Program-made: the position numbers and the translations under genes
Assembly (NCBI GenBank): GCA_947632145.1
Contig: CANRNW010000002.1
Span: 78,615-124,548, forward strand
Source of the DNA: an uncultured Clostridia bacterium
GTDB taxonomy: Bacteria; Bacillota; Clostridia; TANB77; CAG-508
DNA: 45,934 nucleotides
Reading direction: 5' to 3'
Notes under the pieces: generated by a model
Database searches by the model: none
The model's input: the letters and a program-made list of their open reading frames with translations, nothing else
Told to the model about the DNA's origin: nothing
In this document: piece after piece, positions 21,244-31,617 of the stretch
How the letters are laid out: each line of letters starts with the position of its first letter
How positions within the stretch are numbered: position 1 is the stretch's first letter

Positions 21244-21459
21244 CTACTCTTATGTATAATTTTTCCCTTTAGGGCGCTTTTCATGCGCCCCTACAGGTCT
21301 TTCATGCGCCATATGATGTTTGTTTTGTTTTTGGGCGCAATCATGCGCCCCCTACATTTTCATGTGCCGTATAATGTTGTTTTTGGGTGCAATCATAAGT
21401 CCCTATTTAAACAAAGGGCGTATGCAATACGCCCTTATATATTTATTATTTTTGATAAT

Positions 21460-21981
21460 TTAATTTCCGTTTGCTAATACAACACCAGAATGTGATGCAG
21501 AAATTTGATAATTGTCTGAACCACTCATTGAATAGAAAAATCCTCTAAGCATTTGAGCAATAGTTCTATTCCTATTTTTTACATTAACAGAAATCATATC
21601 TCCCTCTTTAAGTGGATACACTCCAGTATCTTGTAAAACTGGTTCAATTTGAACATTGTAAACAGAATAGTAAAGGTTTTCCCCTATTTTATCTTTTGCT
21701 AATAAGTTACTTTTTTTACCTGGATTTTCATCTAATTTTCTTACTTCTAATTCTATATCATATGTATTACCTGTAGATGTTACTGTTTGAACTAGTTTAT
21801 CATAGTTTTCATCTGTTATCTTACCAGTAGTTATAACATCATTTACAAACTCTGTTGTTGCTGTATCTACTGCTAATTGTGCTATATCATCATTTCTTTC
21901 AGATACAGACATAAGCGGAAATACAAATATTAAAACTGCTGCTAATACTATAGCTACTATAGTTATCAATGAATCTCCCAT
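21460..21981 (-). CDS. Tad-locus small protein with N-terminal TM
   Basis: MGDSLITIVAIVLAAVLIFVFPLMSVSERNDDIAQLAVDTATTEFVNDV; same cluster. Confidence 0.55.
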   Translation of the reverse strand: MGDSLITIVAIVLAAVLIFVFPLMSVSERNDDIAQLAVDTATTEFVNDVITTGKITDENYDKLVQTVTSTGNTYDIELEVRKLDENPGKKSNLLAKDKIGENLYYSVYNVQIEPVLQDTGVYPLKEGDMISVNVKNRNRTIAQMLRGFFYSMSGSDNYQISASHSGVVLANGN

Positions 21982-22008
21982 AGGTTAATCCTCCTTACTC
22001 ATATAATC

Positions 22009-22662
22009 TTATGATTCTTGTAAAGTATAAGTTATATGTAATTTTTTTGTTCCTTGCACTATATAAATTGTTGAACCATCTTCACCTTGATATTTTTTTC
22101 CATTATCTTTTTGAGAAAATGTTTCTGTAAAAGTTTTATCTCTATAATCGTTTAAATTTCTATATTTATATTTACTTAATCTTTTACCATTTACAATATT
22201 ATCTTTTCCTTCTATGTATGAAGTTACTCTCAATTGTGTATCTATATTGGCTTTAGAACCAATCCAAGATATTCCATCTGGATATAAATCTTCATAAATT
22301 TTCCAACCATCTGCATTATTGAACACTATTCTTTCTGTTTCTTCATCAAATCGTTCATTGTCTTTATTATATTTTTGTGTCGTAGAATCTATTTGTGGAT
22401 TACTAACTACTACATCAATCATAAATTTTTCTTTATAATACCTATATAAAGTTGGTATTATTGTTTCAATTCCAACAGTTCTACCATCTGTATTGCTATT
22501 ATCTGCATACACATATTTTGCAAAATATGTGTTATCTGTATGTTCTAACACATAGTCAGATACTTCTCTTGCTCTTGTAAACATATTAAAAACTATAGCT
22601 AATCCTATTACAAAAACAAATACTGAGAAGGCCATTTTTAACGCATCAACTGCATCTTCCAT
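22009..22662 (-). CDS. Pilin-like protein with N-terminal TM
   Basis: MEDAVDALKMAFSVFVFVIGLAIVFNMF. Confidence 0.55.
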   Translation of the reverse strand: MEDAVDALKMAFSVFVFVIGLAIVFNMFTRAREVSDYVLEHTDNTYFAKYVYADNSNTDGRTVGIETIIPTLYRYYKEKFMIDVVVSNPQIDSTTQKYNKDNERFDEETERIVFNNADGWKIYEDLYPDGISWIGSKANIDTQLRVTSYIEGKDNIVNGKRLSKYKYRNLNDYRDKTFTETFSQKDNGKKYQGEDGSTIYIVQGTKKLHITYTLQES

Positions 22663-22708
22663 AATATATCACCAATTTCTTTAGCATCTTAGCAATTTTA
22701 TCACCTTT

Positions 22709-23113
22709 TTAATCTGCTTTTGGTGTTGCTGTTACTTCTGATATGTTAACATTATTAATAAATCCTATACCATCTATATCTTCAGTAGCATTATATTTTT
22801 TTCTTAAACTTACACTTCCTATTTTATATTCGCCTGCATCTTTACCATTTATTGTTATTTTGTGTTCTGTATTTTGACCATTAGATGATGTTATTGCAGA
22901 TACTAGTGTTTTTACTTGATTTCCTGAAATTTCTTGTCCTAAACAAGATATAATTGGATTATTAAACATTTCTACCTCTTGTTTATCTGCTTGTCTTTGA
23001 CCTTGGTCTAATGGTTTACTAGCTGAATTAAATATTGTTATACCTACTCCTATTAATAAAATTGCAATTAAAACTGCTCCTGCTATAATTAAAGCTTTTA
23101 CGGCGTTATCCAT
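22709..23113 (-). CDS. Pilin-like protein
   Basis: MDNAVKALIIAGAVLIAILLIGVGITIFNSASK; same N-terminal pattern as neighbours. Confidence 0.6.
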   Translation of the reverse strand: MDNAVKALIIAGAVLIAILLIGVGITIFNSASKPLDQGQRQADKQEVEMFNNPIISCLGQEISGNQVKTLVSAITSSNGQNTEHKITINGKDAGEYKIGSVSLRKKYNATEDIDGIGFINNVNISEVTATPKAD

Positions 23114-23205
23114 AAAAATTTCCTCCTTTGAATATTACATATTTTTATTTTATATTTAATTTAGACTTCATTTTTAAAAAATCTAAAATATTAAAAACTA
23201 AAAAA

Positions 23206-23640
23206 TTATTCTTCTAATTGCGTAAATACTATTTTGCTTATTCTACCAGTTTTACTATGATATTCTATATTTGTACACTCAAATGTTATTACATTAAAAT
23301 TTTTTACAAATTCTGTTAATCCTGCTTTATATAGTTGTTCCATTTGATAAGTCTTTTCTACTGTTATCATATTTAATTCTACTTTTATGCAATAATTATC
23401 ATCATTTATATACAAACCATTTTCGTCTTTTTGTATATTATAGTTCTCGTTATTTTTTATTGCTTTGCCTATAACAGTTGTTACTTCTGTTCCGTAAATT
23501 TGCTTTCCAATATATTGTTCAAAACTATCGTTAAATTGCTTTATTTCTTTTGTAGCATTTTGCTTTGAATTTATAATTACCATTACCATAATTATTACTA
23601 CAATAAAGAGTGTTATTAGAACTATGAAAGATTTCTTCAT
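23206..23640 (-). CDS. Pilin-like / N-terminal TM protein of the same family
   Basis: N-terminal TM then QYIGKQIYGTEVTTVIGKAIKNNENYNI, resembling 24160-24816 (YESYVRDALYGTDLVSLLNKAVDNNERYNV). Confidence 0.5.
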   Translation of the reverse strand: MKKSFIVLITLFIVVIIMVMVIINSKQNATKEIKQFNDSFEQYIGKQIYGTEVTTVIGKAIKNNENYNIQKDENGLYINDDNYCIKVELNMITVEKTYQMEQLYKAGLTEFVKNFNVITFECTNIEYHSKTGRISKIVFTQLEE

Positions 23641-23707
23641 AAAAAGTATTATCTCCTTTTATTATAATATATTATTTTACCTTTTGCAACATTTTTCCTA
23701 ATTTTTC

Positions 23708-24133
23708 TTATGTAAGATCTTTGTTTATATATATTTGTTTTATTACATTATTGTCATCTTTTAATATTTCAATTTTATATTTGTATTCATTAGCAGTTCC
23801 TTCATCTAAAAAATCAATTACATTTTTGTTTTCTCCGAATTTTCTTAGAGCATCCTCACTTCCTAATTTAACTGACATTGGATATGCAGATTTATTTTCA
23901 TTATATTCTTTTGCTAAATTTACAATTGTTATAACGTCCTGTGGTGTTAATGTTTTATCTACAAATTTTTCAAATTTATTATTATACTGTATTTGATTTT
24001 GAGCAGATTTGTTTTTATCGTATTGATAAGCAACACCCGAATAATTTATAAACAAATATATTCCTGCTGACATAATCATTACAGCTATAAGTACTCCTGC
24101 TGCAATTAACAATGCTTTTGCTGCATTTTCCAT
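23708..24133 (-). CDS. Pilin-like protein
   Basis: MENAAKALLIAAGVLIAVMIMSAGIYLFINYSG. Confidence 0.6.
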   Translation of the reverse strand: MENAAKALLIAAGVLIAVMIMSAGIYLFINYSGVAYQYDKNKSAQNQIQYNNKFEKFVDKTLTPQDVITIVNLAKEYNENKSAYPMSVKLGSEDALRKFGENKNVIDFLDEGTANEYKYKIEILKDDNNVIKQIYINKDLT

Positions 24134-24159
24134 AAAATGTCCTCCAAATATAATAAATT

Positions 24160-24816
24160 TTATGATGTTTCTTCTGTTTGTTCTTGTTTTTGTTCTTCAA
24201 AATACAAATATTTTATTCGTCCTTCGCTATCATAGGCATATTCTTTACAAGCAAATATTCTCGTTTTAAATTCTGAACCTGCTGAAGTTGTTTGAGTATA
24301 CTGTATATATTTGCCTCCTTCATCTACCCTTGTCCTTCCCTCTACAGAAGTACTATAAAAATCGTTTAAAAACTTTTCTATATCGTTTTTTGTATCATTT
24401 GAACTTAATCTGTATAGCTTATCAGCTTTCAAAATTCCTGGTATTTCTCTTTCTTTGGTAACCTCTTCTCTTCCATCTGAAATATATTTTTTGTATACAA
24501 CTTCTGAACCATCTACATTAGTTAATAGTTTAAATGCAATATCTATGTACATTTTTTCATTTGGTCCTACATTATATCTTTCATTATTATCTACTGCTTT
24601 ATTTAAAAGAGATACTAAATCTGTTCCATATAATGCATCTCTTACATAAGACTCATATTGTTGATTAAATAAAGATAATTGTCTTACTGCATTTGCTTCA
24701 TCTTGGGCTCTAGGGACCACTTGATAAGTACTAAATGCATATACTAATGCTGAAATAACCATTATTGCTATTAAAACTCCACCTGCCATTGTTAATGCTT
24801 TTGTTGCGTTTTCCAT
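24160..24816 (-). CDS. Pilin-like protein
   Basis: MENATKALTMAGGVLIAIMVISALVYAFSTYQ. Confidence 0.6.
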   Translation of the reverse strand: MENATKALTMAGGVLIAIMVISALVYAFSTYQVVPRAQDEANAVRQLSLFNQQYESYVRDALYGTDLVSLLNKAVDNNERYNVGPNEKMYIDIAFKLLTNVDGSEVVYKKYISDGREEVTKEREIPGILKADKLYRLSSNDTKNDIEKFLNDFYSTSVEGRTRVDEGGKYIQYTQTTSAGSEFKTRIFACKEYAYDSEGRIKYLYFEEQKQEQTEETS

Positions 24817-24834
24817 ATATGCACCCCCCAGTTT

Positions 24835-26908
24835 TTACATCATTGTCTGCATTGCATCAAATGAAGAAGTCATACTAGATAATCCTATTACAACTAATGG
24901 AATTATTAGGTAACCCACAAATAAACATACCATTGGTGCAAATCCAATTCCTTTTCCTATAAGTCCTTTTCTAGATATAAGTCTTTCATTTGATTCTTTC
25001 CTTTTTTCTTGATAATATGCTCTTTCTGTGTCTAACTCATCAAAAGCATCTGCAATCGGTATTTTTTCTACTGCTGCTTGTAAACTTTCAACTATTTGTT
25101 CCATTTGTTTATATGATATATCATTTTTTAATTCTTCTAATGCTTCCCAAGCACCAGATTCATAGTTGTTTACACATTTTGATATTGGCTCTCTAAAAAT
25201 ATTTGAATATCTTTCCATCCACTCTAATATCATTTCAACGTTTACTCTTTCAATTTTCATAAGCATCATTATTATTGTGTGGAATTGCATTACTTCATTT
25301 TCCATTTCTAGTTGTCTCATTTTCTTTTGGAATACTAGCAACCAAATTGGAACATAGTAGCCAATCACTCCAAATAACATTGCCATAAGTAATTCAAACC
25401 ATTGCAAAGATTCACTATTTATAATTGTTAATTTTTCCATTAACCTATTTGCAACTTTTTCTATATCTTTATCTGAGCTATTTTTATATTCTTTTGAATA
25501 TTTTAAATCTGTTTTTATAACATCTACCGTTATTCCAGATTTTCCTTTATATTTATCTAGATAAACATTATCTGATGCTGTCACTTCCATAGCCTTTTTT
25601 ATGTCTGAATCTGAAGTTAATAAGTTATAATCTGTAGTCGGTGACTCATATATATAATTTACAGCTACTTTGTGTAATTGTCCAAATAGAAATAATGATA
25701 CAAAGAATGTTAATATACAAATCACAATTCTATTTATATATAATGTTTCCATTTTCTGCTTTGATGCAGCATCTTTTAATAATTGAATGTTTTGTCTATA
25801 TTCTTTTGTTCCTTGTTTTGGTATAAATAAATCTACAATTCGTTTTATAAATGGCTTTTTATATGCTTTTGCTTGCCAAGTTTGGTTTGGATCTTTGTAT
25901 GCATCTTTTATACTACCATTATCTCTTATTTTTCTTATTAACATATAAGAAACAAATGTAATTATTATTAAAGCTATTTGCATTATTAGTCCACCTTTAC
26001 CTTGGTAGAAATTAGCAGTAAATGAAAAATTACTAATACACCAATTTTTAAGTGGTTCTATACAAATTACTGGCAACGCAGCAATTATTGATAAACTCTG
26101 AAATACATAATCTAATTTATCTCTTTTTAAAATTTCTAGTTGCATTTCTTGTGTTATATTGTTTAAGTTTTTTAAATATAATGAACCTGTATCAACTTTT
26201 CTATCTCCAAATTCTCTTGTTAAATATGAAATTCCTGCGAATTCTTTTAAATAGCTATTTGGTGCAACATCATAGTATTTTTCTAATTCACTCTCTGGAT
26301 CATCAGATTGCAATATTTCATATATTTTTTCTGCTTGTCTTGATACTTCTACTTCATCGTTTTGAGCTGCCTCATATATTGCTTCTTCAACCATGTTATA
26401 TTCATGGTATGCATGTCTAACTTCTGCAAAAAAATCTATTTGTTGCTTTAATAATTTCGTGTCTAGTTTATCTACCATTCCACTCATTCTAGATTCTACA
26501 AGTATTCCTTCAAAGAATAGTAATATAACCATAAGTAGTGCATTTTGCTTTGTAGTTAAAATTATTGCAATGGTAAGTGGCAAAATTATAAGTAATCCTT
26601 TTGTAATAATTCTTGCAGTTTGAACCCTTGTTGTGTATTCATCATCTAGGTTTATTATTTCAAGTCTTCTTCTCATTTTGTTAACATATCTATTTAAAAA
26701 TGGTATTTTTTTATAGTATAGATATAGCTTTTGATATGTAACATCAGAATGATTTCCTTTTCCTTTTGTTCCTTCTTTTAATTGTTTTATACGCTTTGGG
26801 TCATTTTTTATTTTTTTTGTGATTATTACATATGCTATAACTATTGCAATAAATAGTCCACCGACATATAAAAATTAGCGTTTTTAGAAAGTCTTGTGGT
26901 ATTTGCAT
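24835..26908 (-). CDS. TadB/TadC-like inner-membrane protein, 5' part recovered through a CGG+1 site
   Basis: ATG at 26908: MQIPQDFLKTLIFIC-[CGGT]-GLFIAIVIAYVIITKKIKNDPKRIKQLKEGTKGKGNHSDVTYQKLYLYYKKIPFLNRYVNKMRRRLEIINLDDEY..., continuous with the ORF 24835-26676; 690 aa after dropping one C. Confidence 0.82.
26861..26863 (-). other. Candidate CGG(+1) recoding site 7: TGT CGGT GGA -> Cys-Gly-Gly (tadB/C-like)
   Basis: TTT ATA TGT CGG TGG ACT ATT...TGA versus TTT ATA TGT GGT GGA CTA TTT ATT GCA ATA GTT ATA GCA (TM helix). Confidence 0.8.
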
Positions 26909-26950
26909 TTGTAGTATTGCACCTCTTTTCGTTCTTTAGTATGTTTTTGT

Positions 26951-28916
26951 TTATTTTACCTGTGCTGATTTTTTTCCTTTAGTAGCTTTAGTTTTTGGTA
27001 ATTCTTCATCAAACATCATTGTTGCTTTTAATGCTTCTTTTCCCCAATGTTTTTCTATGAATTTGTTAAAAGCTTCTGCATCTGTATCATCCATGTTTGC
27101 TCTCATTTCTCTTAAGTTGTAATCTGATATTTTATTTGTTACAACATATTCCCCATCAACATATTCTAATATATTTACGTATTTGTATAATTCTTTGTTT
27201 GTTACTTTTGTAAAATAGTTTGTTGCATTGTCCATAAATTTGTCTATTTTTCCTTCTAATGTTTTTTCTTTTCTATGGTCAAATGTGTATTCGTTTTTGT
27301 CTTCTATTGGAATACACTCTGTTATTCTTTCTATGTATCTTCTTCCTCTAAAATCTTTTACTTGATGAATATCGAAGTTTAAAACTTGTACAACTTGCTC
27401 TTCTGCAGTTTTTTCATCGGTGAATACACCTGTTCTTAACATTGAGTTTCTTAATGCTGTAACCAAGTTTGGAAATGTTTTAGCGTGGTGAGTAAATAAT
27501 GTAAATTTAGATGCAACTTGTGCTGCTTGTATCATCCAAGATGCTACGGGGTCTGTTGCAACCTCACCTATGATATTAACAGAACCGTCAGTTTTCTTTT
27601 GAACGTCAAGTCCCATCTGTCCTGAAATTGTTTCTGTTTCTCTAAATGATAATATGTTTCTTGTTGGATAAATTTTTCTTAAGTGTAACTCGAATGCTGT
27701 TTCTTGAACCCTTATGTTCATTGTTTCATATATGTTTTCAATCATACCCATAAGAGTTGTTGTTTTTCCGGCATCCTTGCTCTCCTGTAATTGCTACAAT
27801 TCTTGCACCTTTTACTAAGAATTTTAGTAAATCAATAGCATCTTCTTTTCCTGGTAATGTTATAAGTTGCTCTAAAGTTGCTCTCTTAACATCAAATTTT
27901 CTTACGAAGAAAGCCCAAGTTTCTGAAAATGATGGTCTTACAACAACAACACGAGATCCGTCTTTCATTTCGTTTATTTTAAATCCATTTGTGTCTGATA
28001 ATTGTCCTGGATTGTTATATTTATATATGTTTTGACATACTCTTTTTAATTCTGCTTCTGTACCAAATGAAAGGAAAGCAAGTCTAATAGATTTTCCTTG
28101 GAAGAAAATCCATATAGAGTCACAGGCTCTTGGTACTTTTCTTTCTGTTATTTGTGCTAAATAATCTCCATCTGTTTGTGCAACTTGGCTTAAAAATGAT
28201 TCTGGAAGACCAGATACACCGCCAGATACACCATCTATGTTCATATCTCTAATTTCATCAATACTACTATAACCTTTATAGTGTTGATAAATTCTTTGTG
28301 TTACAATATTAAGTTTATCATCTAATGATAAAACAAAATTTTCAGTTTCGTATATATTACTAATTTCATCATCTGTAATAACATAAGATGGTTTTGATTC
28401 TCCTGCTATATATTTTAGTACTGCTAAATTATATTTTTTTATAATTTGGGTTAAAGCTTCATAACCAAATTCTTTTTTATACATGTATATTAGTATATCA
28501 AATTTATCTTGAGAGGTTAATAAAGATGGAATATCAAATGGTATTGCTTTAGAGATATTTGTTTCATCAACACCATATTCTTTTAATAAAAGGTCATATA
28601 TGATTTCCTTTACATATTTTTTATCGTTTACGTCTCCATAGGTACATCCTTTTAAAGCCTTCTTTAGTTCATATTTTTTATTTTTTCTTCTTTTTAATTC
28701 TTCTTCAGATAAGCCTATATCATATAAATTAACCTTTGTTATTTCATCAATTCTCTTTTTTACAAATTCTGTCATTCTTTCTAAAGAATATGTTTGATCG
28801 TCTTTTGAGAATTGTTCTTCTTCAACTTCATTTTGTCTTTTCTTTATAAAATATCTTAAAAGTATATATGCTATTATAAAAATTAATAGCATCAATAATA
28901 GGTTACTTAATTTCAT
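26951..28916 (-). CDS. CpaF/TadA-type secretion ATPase, read through one CGG+1 site in Walker A
   Basis: LVKGARIVAITGEQGC-[CGGA]-KTTTLMGMIENIYETMNIRVQETAFELHLRKIYPTRNILSFRETETISGQMGLD; 654 aa after dropping one C. Confidence 0.93.
27768..27770 (-). other. Candidate CGG(+1) recoding site 8: TGC CGGA AAA -> Cys-Gly-Lys in Walker A (cpaF/tadA)
   Basis: GGA GAG CAA GGA TGC CGG AAA AAC AAC AAC versus GGA GAG CAA GGA TGC GGA AAA ACA ACA ACT CTT ATG (GEQGCGKTTTLM). Confidence 0.87.
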
Positions 28917-28956
28917 CTTTCTTATGTCCTCCCTCTTTAACTAGTCTTTTGTAATT

Positions 28957-29793
28957 TTAGTAAATTGCTTTCAATAATTTAATTCTTTCAATTATTTTAT
29001 TTGTTGCTTTCTTTACTTCTTCTAAGAATATTGCATTTTTATCTGTTGGATTTACTTTTCTAAATCTCATCATTGTATCTACTATTTTTCCATCATTACA
29101 TCCTTCGAAAAACAATGTATTGTATGGAACAGTAAGTACTTCATCTCTAATATTTAAAGCTCTTGCAACATTTTTTGAATTGTATTTTGAATCTTTATCG
29201 TACATTCCTATTAAAACTAATGTGTTATCTTTTTTCAATATTTCTTTGTTTTCTTCTAACTCTTTAAAATGGTTTACTTCTCTAATTCCTTGTTTAATAT
29301 TTACAACAACTATATCTGATATTTTTAAAATTTCTTTTATATAATCTTTTTTTAATCCTTTATTCAAATCTACAAATACATAATCGTAAAAATTATTAGC
29401 TGTTTTTATAACATCTTTATATGTTTCTCTAATTTTCCTATATTCCTCTTCATCAGCTTCAATAGATCCGGATAGTACTTCCAATCTGTTGTCTGGAAAT
29501 ACTAACCTAGTATAATTAGATACAGATTCTGGTTTTAATTTATTACTAATAGAAAGATTGGCAATTCCATCTATACCTGAAGCTATATCTTGTCCTCTTC
29601 CTGTAATTTGCTTTACAAAATCTCCACTTTTTTCTTCCCAATAGCAATTTTGCAATGTAGAATCATTATGAATTGTTGAAATTTCTAATATTTTATAGTT
29701 ATGTTCTATTGCCATATATGTTGCTATTGCTGCCATTGATAATGTTTTTGCAGTTTCTTTTTTACCATCGCTCCAGAAAGTAATTATTGCCAT
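28957..29793 (-). CDS. CpaE/TadZ-like (MinD/ParA-superfamily) protein
   Basis: MAIITFWSDGKKETAKTLSMAAIATYMAIEHNYKILEIST...YDYVFVDLNKG...DIVVVNIKQG. Confidence 0.65.
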   Translation of the reverse strand: MAIITFWSDGKKETAKTLSMAAIATYMAIEHNYKILEISTIHNDSTLQNCYWEEKSGDFVKQITGRGQDIASGIDGIANLSISNKLKPESVSNYTRLVFPDNRLEVLSGSIEADEEEYRKIRETYKDVIKTANNFYDYVFVDLNKGLKKDYIKEILKISDIVVVNIKQGIREVNHFKELEENKEILKKDNTLVLIGMYDKDSKYNSKNVARALNIRDEVLTVPYNTLFFEGCNDGKIVDTMMRFRKVNPTDKNAIFLEEVKKATNKIIERIKLLKAIY

Positions 29794-29862
29794 TCATTCT
29801 CATTCCTTTCAATGTTTATATTAGCGAAACGACATTTGCCTCGTTCCATATATATTATTTCA

Positions 29863-30552
29863 TTAGCCTTTTTCTATTATTTTAAATACTTTATTTAATT
29901 CGTTTAATCCAATTCCTGCAATTTCTTGAGCTAGTATAGAAAATCCAGCCATAAATTCTTCAGTAAAATTTTTAAACTTAATACTTGATAATCTTTGATT
30001 TTCTATTATTGCAGATAAATCTCCTCTATCTATTGGGAAATATATAATTTCATCATCCCACATAACTTTATAATTCAAAGATAAGAAATTCAAATATTCA
30101 TTTTCTTCTTCATCAGCATTTTTGGAAAACAATACTTTTGTCATTTTCAAAGTTTCTTCTAATCCTGTTAGAACTTCTAACCCTTTCTTTAAAGAAAACA
30201 AATCAAATGATGTTACAAAATAATTCTTAGTAGCACTTCTCATTTCAAAATCATTAAAAGTTTTGCTTTCATCAATATCTAATAGTGCAACATCATATAA
30301 ATTTCCTACTCTTTCTACTCCTAAATATGAAGCTATATCATCGAAATTTTTGAATCCAACTGATACATCAAAATTTTCATATTGTGTTACATAGGCTTTT
30401 GTTGGATTGATTACTGGAACTACATATTTAGCCTTTTGGTTAACAGTAGAATCTACCACTAGAACTCTTTTACCTAAAATTGCTAATATTTTTGCCATGT
30501 ATATTATAATATCCGTTTTGTCATAAGCACCTATGAAACCTATCTTTTCCAT
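29863..30552 (-). CDS. CpaE/TadZ-like protein (second copy)
   Basis: MEKIGFIGAYDKTDIIIYMAKILAILGKRVLVVDSTVNQKAKYVVP; in the Tad cluster. Confidence 0.6.
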   Translation of the reverse strand: MEKIGFIGAYDKTDIIIYMAKILAILGKRVLVVDSTVNQKAKYVVPVINPTKAYVTQYENFDVSVGFKNFDDIASYLGVERVGNLYDVALLDIDESKTFNDFEMRSATKNYFVTSFDLFSLKKGLEVLTGLEETLKMTKVLFSKNADEEENEYLNFLSLNYKVMWDDEIIYFPIDRGDLSAIIENQRLSSIKFKNFTEEFMAGFSILAQEIAGIGLNELNKVFKIIEKG

Positions 30553-30571
30553 TGAAGTTCCTCCATTTTTA

Positions 30572-31489
30572 CTAATCTATTCCATTTAAATATATTTCTC
30601 TTTCTTCTTTTGCTTTTTCTCTAGATTCTATAACATTTGTTTCTATATTATCTAATGCATCTTCTGAATATTTAGTTATTTCAGTATGTATATAATCTCT
30701 TATTGCAGTTCCATTATTGTATCTGTTAACCAATGCGCTTTTTGCAGATTCTACTATATTTGCATCTTGATTTATCAAGTTTATTACTTCATTTGATGGT
30801 ATGTATGTAACTGTTGCTGCATCTTGCATTCCTGGTTCTACATATTTTGTTACATAAAGATTAGTTGCTGGTGAAATATATGTTTCTACAATCGCATTGC
30901 TCATTAGCAATATTTCTTCTTCAGATAATTGTAACCAAATTGTTCCCTCTGTGACATCAATAACCTCTTTATGTGATACAACGATATAATCTTGTCCATT
31001 AGATAATAAAAATCTTATGTCTACATATTCTCCAGGTTCTAATTGTACTGGTAATTGTAACATATTATATTCTTGTATTCTTTCACTATTTTCTAATTCT
31101 TCTTCATATAACATATTATCACAGATTATTGTTCCTGCTTCTAAATCTATTTTGCTTCTATAACCGTCATAACCAAAGCTTTTATCTGTCCAAATATCTT
31201 TTCCATCTTTGGTTGTTTTAGTTTTTGATGGAATAGCATTATTAGGAACTGCTTCTGTATTTACTAATACAGATGTAACCTTACTAGAATCTATTTCTTC
31301 TCCAGATTTAACTGCTGTTTTTAATCTATATACGTATGTTTGACTCACTTCTTGTTCTTCTTGTTTTTTCTGATCTTTTTTAAAGAACACAAATAATAAA
31401 ACTATTGCTACTCCTGCGATTACTAGCATTAGTAACATTCCCATTAAAAATGAATTTCTTGCTTTTTTTTGCATTGGATTTGTTGCCAT
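30572..31489 (-). CDS. CpaB/RcpC-like SAF-domain protein
   Basis: N-terminal TM; AVKSGEEIDSSKVTSVLVNTEAVPNNAIP...IDLEAGTIICDNMLYEEE; first gene of the cluster. Confidence 0.65.
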   Translation of the reverse strand: MATNPMQKKARNSFLMGMLLMLVIAGVAIVLLFVFFKKDQKKQEEQEVSQTYVYRLKTAVKSGEEIDSSKVTSVLVNTEAVPNNAIPSKTKTTKDGKDIWTDKSFGYDGYRSKIDLEAGTIICDNMLYEEELENSERIQEYNMLQLPVQLEPGEYVDIRFLLSNGQDYIVVSHKEVIDVTEGTIWLQLSEEEILLMSNAIVETYISPATNLYVTKYVEPGMQDAATVTYIPSNEVINLINQDANIVESAKSALVNRYNNGTAIRDYIHTEITKYSEDALDNIETNVIESREKAKEEREIYLNGID

Positions 31490-31617
31490 ATTTATTTCCC
31501 CCTCAAAAAATAATTTTTTGACTATAATTTACTTTATTATACAATATTTTATATATAAAAAACAACAATATTGCAAATATATAATAAAAATAATATATTT
31601 GTAATATTGTTGTAATA

